From Acidianus sp. HS-5 (GTDB lineage: Archaea > Thermoproteota > Thermoprotei_A > Sulfolobales > Sulfolobaceae), in NCBI RefSeq assembly GCF_021655615.1, contig NZ_AP025245.1, positions 2,232,001 through 2,296,000 on the forward strand: 64,000 nucleotides of DNA. Direction: 5' to 3'. The number at the start of each line of letters is the position of its first letter. Position 1 is the first letter of the stretch. Below are positions 60,708 through 64,000 of this stretch, one piece after another. The position numbers and the translations under genes are program-made. The notes below the pieces were generated by a model. It ran no database searches. It had not been told where the DNA came from and saw only the letters and a program-made list of their open reading frames with translations.

Positions 60708-61205
60708 ATGTCATTCATGAGGAAAAAGAGAGACATTGCTGAAGTTCTTACGGATATTAGGATAGCAAGAAATAGACTAAGGATTATGAGATCTAAAATC
60801 GAAGGAAGACTTGTTCAACGAGTGCCTTCCTACTCTACAGTTTTAACTAAAGAATATCTGAAGGAGGCAGAGCAACTTAAAAGGATTTCCGAATTTCTTG
60901 ATACTTTAGATGTAATATTGGAACTTATAGAAATAAAACTGGAAACTATAATCTATATAGGCTATATAGTCAATGATGCACCTGCGGTAATAGAAGCTTT
61001 AAGAGAAATAAGAAAGAACGGAGAATTCTTAGGTCCAGAACTTTCCGCATTAATTGATGATATATACAGCGGGTTCTATAGTTCTATAAATGTTCCTAAC
61101 GAGATAAAAGTAAACGCCCCTGAAGATGCTAAAAAGATTTTAGATGAAGCAAAAGTTATAGCGAAATATAGGAGTACTAGGAAAAATATAGATATAAATA
61201 CTTAA
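60708..61205 (+). CDS. CdvB paralogue (ESCRT-III-like, CdvB3-type)
   Basis: A 165-residue protein resembling the core helices of archaeal ESCRT-III proteins. The basic N-terminal helix (ARNRLRIMRSKIEGR), the long helix (EAEQLKRISEFLDTLDVILELIEIKLETI) and the VNDAPAVIEALREI segment align by eye with CdvB1/CdvB2 core regions. It lacks the MIM2-type and winged-helix C-terminus of CdvB, so it may be a regulator or a membrane-remodelling helper, as with CdvB3. It is placed next to a winged-helix gene and a PhoU-domain gene, not with the main cdvABC genes. Confidence 0.72.
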   Translation: MSFMRKKRDIAEVLTDIRIARNRLRIMRSKIEGRLVQRVPSYSTVLTKEYLKEAEQLKRISEFLDTLDVILELIEIKLETIIYIGYIVNDAPAVIEALREIRKNGEFLGPELSALIDDIYSGFYSSINVPNEIKVNAPEDAKKILDEAKVIAKYRSTRKNIDINT

Positions 61206-61221
61206 GCTATATAGTTATTAT

Positions 61222-62229
61222 ATGCCAAGTGGTGTTACCAGAAAGATCCAGCTGACTGGTGGATCTACATATATAATTTCATTGCCTAAAAGTTGGGTCA
61301 AGCAACTCTCATTAAACCCCGGAGATGAAGTTGAAATTTTTCAGGATAATAACTTAAGGCTAATTCTATCTCCTAAGGAGAAAGAAGGAGAAAACAAAGT
61401 AAACAAAGCTACAATAAGTTGTGAAAACGCTACTCCTTCCTTTGCAGTAAGGGAGTTCATTGCATACTATATGGCAGGATATGATACTGTATCCTTTATC
61501 TGTAGTAGACTTAAGGCCGAGGATAGAACCATAATAAAGGACATGATTAGAAAAAGACTTCTAGGCTCTGAAGTTATAGAAGAAGATTCTAACGGTATAA
61601 CAGTACAGTTTTTAGTTAACGAGAAAGATTTACCTATATCTAAAGCAATTAGTAGAGCAGCATCAATTGCGCAAAACATGGTTAAGGACTCAATCGAGGC
61701 TTTAAAAAATAAAGATGAGGAAATAGCAAAAGAAATTCTTGAGAGAGATGACGAAGTTGATAGATTCTACTTTTATGTTTCCAGACAGTTAACATTAAGC
61801 GTATCATCCTTTGAAATCTTAGAAGATGAAGGGTATAACATTACACAACTTGTCGATATTCACTCTGCAATAAAATCTATAGAGAGAATAGCAGATCATG
61901 CAAGTAGAATAGCAAGTTTAATTCCAGAAGTTAAAGATTCTGATACATTAAAGCCAGTGGAAATTGGAGAAAAATCTTTAGAACTTTTTAGGGACTCAGT
62001 TGAGGCTTTTATAAATGAAAGAAGGGATATAGCAAATAAGATTCTTGAAAGAGATACAGAACTTGCAAATTTACATAAGCAAATTTCTTCTGAAATACTT
62101 AACAGTGATATAAAGCATAAGTCCGCACTTTTGCTTGTTTCGGACTCGTTTAGGAGGATAAGCAGATATTCAATCGACCTAGCAGAAACTACCATAAATA
62201 TTATAGCTAAGAAAATAACGGACTTCTAA
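61222..62229 (+). CDS. AbrB-PhoU regulator
   Basis: A 335-residue protein with an N-terminal SpoVT/AbrB DNA-binding domain (RKIQLTGGSTYIISLPKSWV, residues 6-25) and a PhoU-like pair of helical bundles (about 120-330) with the DDEVDRF and ERIADHASRI metal-binding segments. Such archaeal proteins are thought to link phosphate uptake to transcription. No phosphate transporter is next to it. It ends 23 nt inside the convergent JAMM gene. The first codons after the CdvB paralogue are 16 nt away. Confidence 0.85.
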   Translation: MPSGVTRKIQLTGGSTYIISLPKSWVKQLSLNPGDEVEIFQDNNLRLILSPKEKEGENKVNKATISCENATPSFAVREFIAYYMAGYDTVSFICSRLKAEDRTIIKDMIRKRLLGSEVIEEDSNGITVQFLVNEKDLPISKAISRAASIAQNMVKDSIEALKNKDEEIAKEILERDDEVDRFYFYVSRQLTLSVSSFEILEDEGYNITQLVDIHSAIKSIERIADHASRIASLIPEVKDSDTLKPVEIGEKSLELFRDSVEAFINERRDIANKILERDTELANLHKQISSEILNSDIKHKSALLLVSDSFRRISRYSIDLAETTINIIAKKITDF

Positions 62230-62875
62230 ACACAATGTTTTCAGAATTAAAAGCCATGTAGTCTTCTTTTAGTTCTTCAAAAGTTTTAGCTTTCTTAACT
62301 TTCTTTTGAAGCTTTTTCAATTCCTGTTGATCTTCAGGCGTATAAGGTCCTATCCTTAAAAAGTAAGAAATACACTCATTATTCATCACGGCTATAATTA
62401 CATACCCTTTTATGAATAAGGAATCTGCAGTATCTATATCTGCAGCAGAAAATACGCAAATGCCTGGATGAGTATGAACTGAAGCTATGCCCACTGGCAT
62501 CGGCATTGTTACTTTATCTATATCTCCCTCAAATATTACATATTCCCCTGATTCTAGAATAAAATTAATATATTCTATTTGAGTTTTCATTGTTTCTTCA
62601 GCATAAGGAGCCATTACTTTAACAAGAAATTCCATATATAGTTCCTTAATTTTTTCATATAATTCCCTATAATCGTGAGGAGCCTCTCCTTCCTTGACTA
62701 GCTCATAATCGTCAAGTCCTTCGCTCTTATGTTTAACATAAATGAAATTAAAATCGGTAGTAGGGGGATAACCGAGTATTTCGTGAGCATCTTCGGCAGT
62801 AGTAAGCAAATCGTAAAGCTTTGATAACTTTAACGAAATTTCATTTTTACTAATAACTTGTTTTTTTACACTCAT
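62207..62875 (-). CDS. JAMM/MPN-domain protein
   Basis: A 222-residue protein with a JAMM metal site: H134-T-H136 in VHTHPGICVFSAADID, S143 and D146, with an Glu before it (GEYVIFEGD, about residue 116). The loop between HxHP and S is one residue shorter than the usual HxHPx6SxxD. The family holds deubiquitinases and small-modifier proteases. In archaea it may cleave SAMP or Urm1-like modifiers. It overlaps pyrF by 26 nt on the same strand and the AbrB-PhoU gene on the other. Substrate unknown. Confidence 0.75.
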   Translation of the reverse strand: MSVKKQVISKNEISLKLSKLYDLLTTAEDAHEILGYPPTTDFNFIYVKHKSEGLDDYELVKEGEAPHDYRELYEKIKELYMEFLVKVMAPYAEETMKTQIEYINFILESGEYVIFEGDIDKVTMPMPVGIASVHTHPGICVFSAADIDTADSLFIKGYVIIAVMNNECISYFLRIGPYTPEDQQELKKLQKKVKKAKTFEELKEDYMAFNSENIVFRSPLFS

Positions 62876-63506
62876 TAATTTTCTCCTCTTGTATCTTAAA
62901 TATTTCCTTTACAGTACTCTCAAGATCTGAAGAAGTATATATTATTCTTCCAATTATTTCATAATCTGCCCCGTTACATAGAGCGTCTCCTATTTTACCG
63001 CCTTGCGCACCAACACCGGGAGAAATAATTACCTTGTCTGGAAAATCCTTCCTCACTTTCCTGAGAACCTCAATTTTTGTAGCAGGAGCAACAATGCCAT
63101 AAGGGTTTAGGTTTTTAATAACTTCTCTTATATAAGGGTATAACTCATCGTTCCAGCCTTTATGGCTCATTGAGGACAATAAGTATAATTTCTTTCTTTC
63201 TTCGTCTAGAAAATCCTTGAGTTCTCCTAATGCTCCTTTTATTCCTATAAAGGAGTGGGCTATGAAGGAATCGGCAAAATTCAATTGTTTAACTATGCTT
63301 ATCATTGTATTATCTATATCTGCAAGCTTTAGATCCATTATAACCTCATCAACCTTAATTCCTCTTAATATTTCCTTAACTCCTTCTACACCTTTCCTTA
63401 ACAATAAAGGATAACCTATCTTTATACCGTATAAATATTCACTTACCTTTACCAGAGCTTCTATAGGAACTTCTTCATCCATAGAAAAAATTATCCTACT
63501 CTTCAA
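62850..63506 (-). CDS. pyrF: Orotidine 5'-phosphate decarboxylase PyrF
   Basis: A 218-residue TIM-barrel enzyme that makes UMP from OMP. The catalytic segment is VIMDLKLADIDNT (about residue 58), with the phosphate loop PGVGAQGGKIGDA (about 168). It is the archaeal form with no fusion. It starts 11 nt inside the end of pyrE, so the two last steps of UMP synthesis are coupled; its end overlaps the JAMM gene by 26 nt. Function is secure. Confidence 0.94.
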   Translation of the reverse strand: MKSRIIFSMDEEVPIEALVKVSEYLYGIKIGYPLLLRKGVEGVKEILRGIKVDEVIMDLKLADIDNTMISIVKQLNFADSFIAHSFIGIKGALGELKDFLDEERKKLYLLSSMSHKGWNDELYPYIREVIKNLNPYGIVAPATKIEVLRKVRKDFPDKVIISPGVGAQGGKIGDALCNGADYEIIGRIIYTSSDLESTVKEIFKIQEEKINECKKTSY

Positions 63507-64000
63507 CGTTCTTCACCAGATATTCTTCAATCATTTTCCTCTCATTATCATTAAGCTTTGACAGGATAGATTTCAATATATCATGAATTGAGTACAAATA
63601 GTGGAGAGTAATGCCCATCTGTTCTAACCTTTCTTTAGCTCCTTCTTTTCTATCAACTATAACGAGCGCATGAGATACTTTTCCTCCGTTTCTCATTATT
63701 TCTTCTACAGACTTCTCTATAGATCCCCCAGTAGTAGATACGTCGTCTATTACTATTATCTCCTTATCCTTAACATCTGCCTCAAGTAATTTATCGGTAC
63801 CGTAACCTTTCTTCTCAAGCCTTACGTAACCCATCGATTTATTTAATTTACAAGCTATAAAAGAAGCTAAAGGTATTCCTCCAGTAGCAATTCCTATTAT
63901 CATATCAAATTTTATATCTTTCACTGTTTCTATTGCCTTATCGACTACCGTAAAGAACTCTGGATAATTGGGCAATCTCCTTAAATCGAGATAATAAGGG
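63496..64000 (-). CDS. pyrE: Orotate phosphoribosyltransferase PyrE, 5' end cut by window
   Basis: A type I phosphoribosyltransferase that joins orotate to PRPP. The PRPP loop is VIDDVSTTGGS (about residue 75 of the visible part). The frame stays open to the right edge of the window and reads YYLDLRRLPNYPEFF there, the usual internal PyrE sequence, so the true start lies outside; the TTG at 63975 is not the start. About 25 to 40 residues are missing. It overlaps pyrF by 11 nt. Confidence 0.93.
   Translation of the reverse strand, partial: PYYLDLRRLPNYPEFFTVVDKAIETVKDIKFDMIIGIATGGIPLASFIACKLNKSMGYVRLEKKGYGTDKLLEADVKDKEIIVIDDVSTTGGSIEKSVEEIMRNGGKVSHALVIVDRKEGAKERLEQMGITLHYLYSIHDILKSILSKLNDNERKMIEEYLVKNVEE

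Overview
The window looks like a chromosomal segment of a thermoacidophilic archaeon of the order Sulfolobales (Thermoproteota), perhaps near Acidianus or Sulfurisphaera; genus is a guess. The DNA is AT-rich with tightly packed genes, TATA boxes about 25 bp upstream of start codons (leaderless-type genes) and many 4-23 nt overlaps. Lineage marks are a CdvB (ESCRT-III-like) paralogue, a sulfoquinovose synthase (Agl3), a LysW-type ligase (ArgX) in an arginine/carbamoyl-phosphate operon, a stand-alone GMP synthetase ATPase subunit, and two proteins closely resembling Metallosphaera enzymes of the 3-hydroxypropionate/4-hydroxybutyrate cycle. I saw no IS element, CRISPR array, tRNA or rRNA. Both ends cut genes: pepQ on the left and pyrE on the right.

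Layout. 1-8.2 kb: prolidase, an aminotransferase/ornithine-cyclodeaminase-like pair, a small HTH protein, an operon of M48 protease, molybdopterin oxidoreductase large subunit, PUA protein and dolichol-phosphate-mannose-synthase-like GT2, then a zinc alcohol dehydrogenase. 8.2-12.4 kb: late cobalamin genes (cbiB, cobS, cobQ) and guaAb. 12.4-19.6 kb: htpX, a CBS protein, and a probable surface-glycan locus (flippase-like protein, DhnA-type aldolase, UDP-glucose pyrophosphorylase-like enzyme, agl3, sugar kinase). 19.5-27 kb: gamma-glutamyltransferase, an unknown-mazG-tmcA operon, heme A synthase-like protein, amino-acid permease, UspA. 27-33 kb: tldD/tldE, a NikR-type regulator with a B3/4 protein, homoserine dehydrogenase, heme O synthase. 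33-39.5 kb: 3-hydroxypropionyl-CoA dehydratase, AmrS radical SAM enzyme, DUF309, adenosine-specific kinase family, VIT1-like membrane protein, a tiny Cys-rich protein divergent from a cupin, malonic semialdehyde reductase, translin-like protein.

39.5-47.3 kb holds the overlapping operon argG-argH-carA-carB-argX, preceded by an inverted repeat and a 49-residue ribbon-helix-helix gene. 47.4-56.6 kb holds a zinc-finger protein and the purine operon purC-purS-purQ-purL-purF-purF2-purD-purM. 56.7-64 kb holds a tRNA-binding protein, Nog1-like GTPase, Tyw3, a lipoamide-dehydrogenase-like flavoprotein, a winged-helix protein, a CdvB paralogue, an AbrB-PhoU regulator, a JAMM protein and pyrF-pyrE. Several biosynthetic blocks (IMP synthesis, GMP, pyrimidines, arginine and carbamoyl phosphate) lie close together.

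Most notable finds: a purS gene with no canonical start codon (ACG abutting the purC stop); a second PurF whose glutaminase site is lost; three copies of an 11-bp motif before the amino-acid permease; a shared TTTAAACTG repeat promoter between a Cys-rich miniprotein and a cupin; a possible C/D box sRNA over the 3' end of tmcA; and possible operators before argG and purC. No clearly novel multi-gene system stands out; the best leads are these regulatory and small-gene observations and the sulfoquinovose locus.
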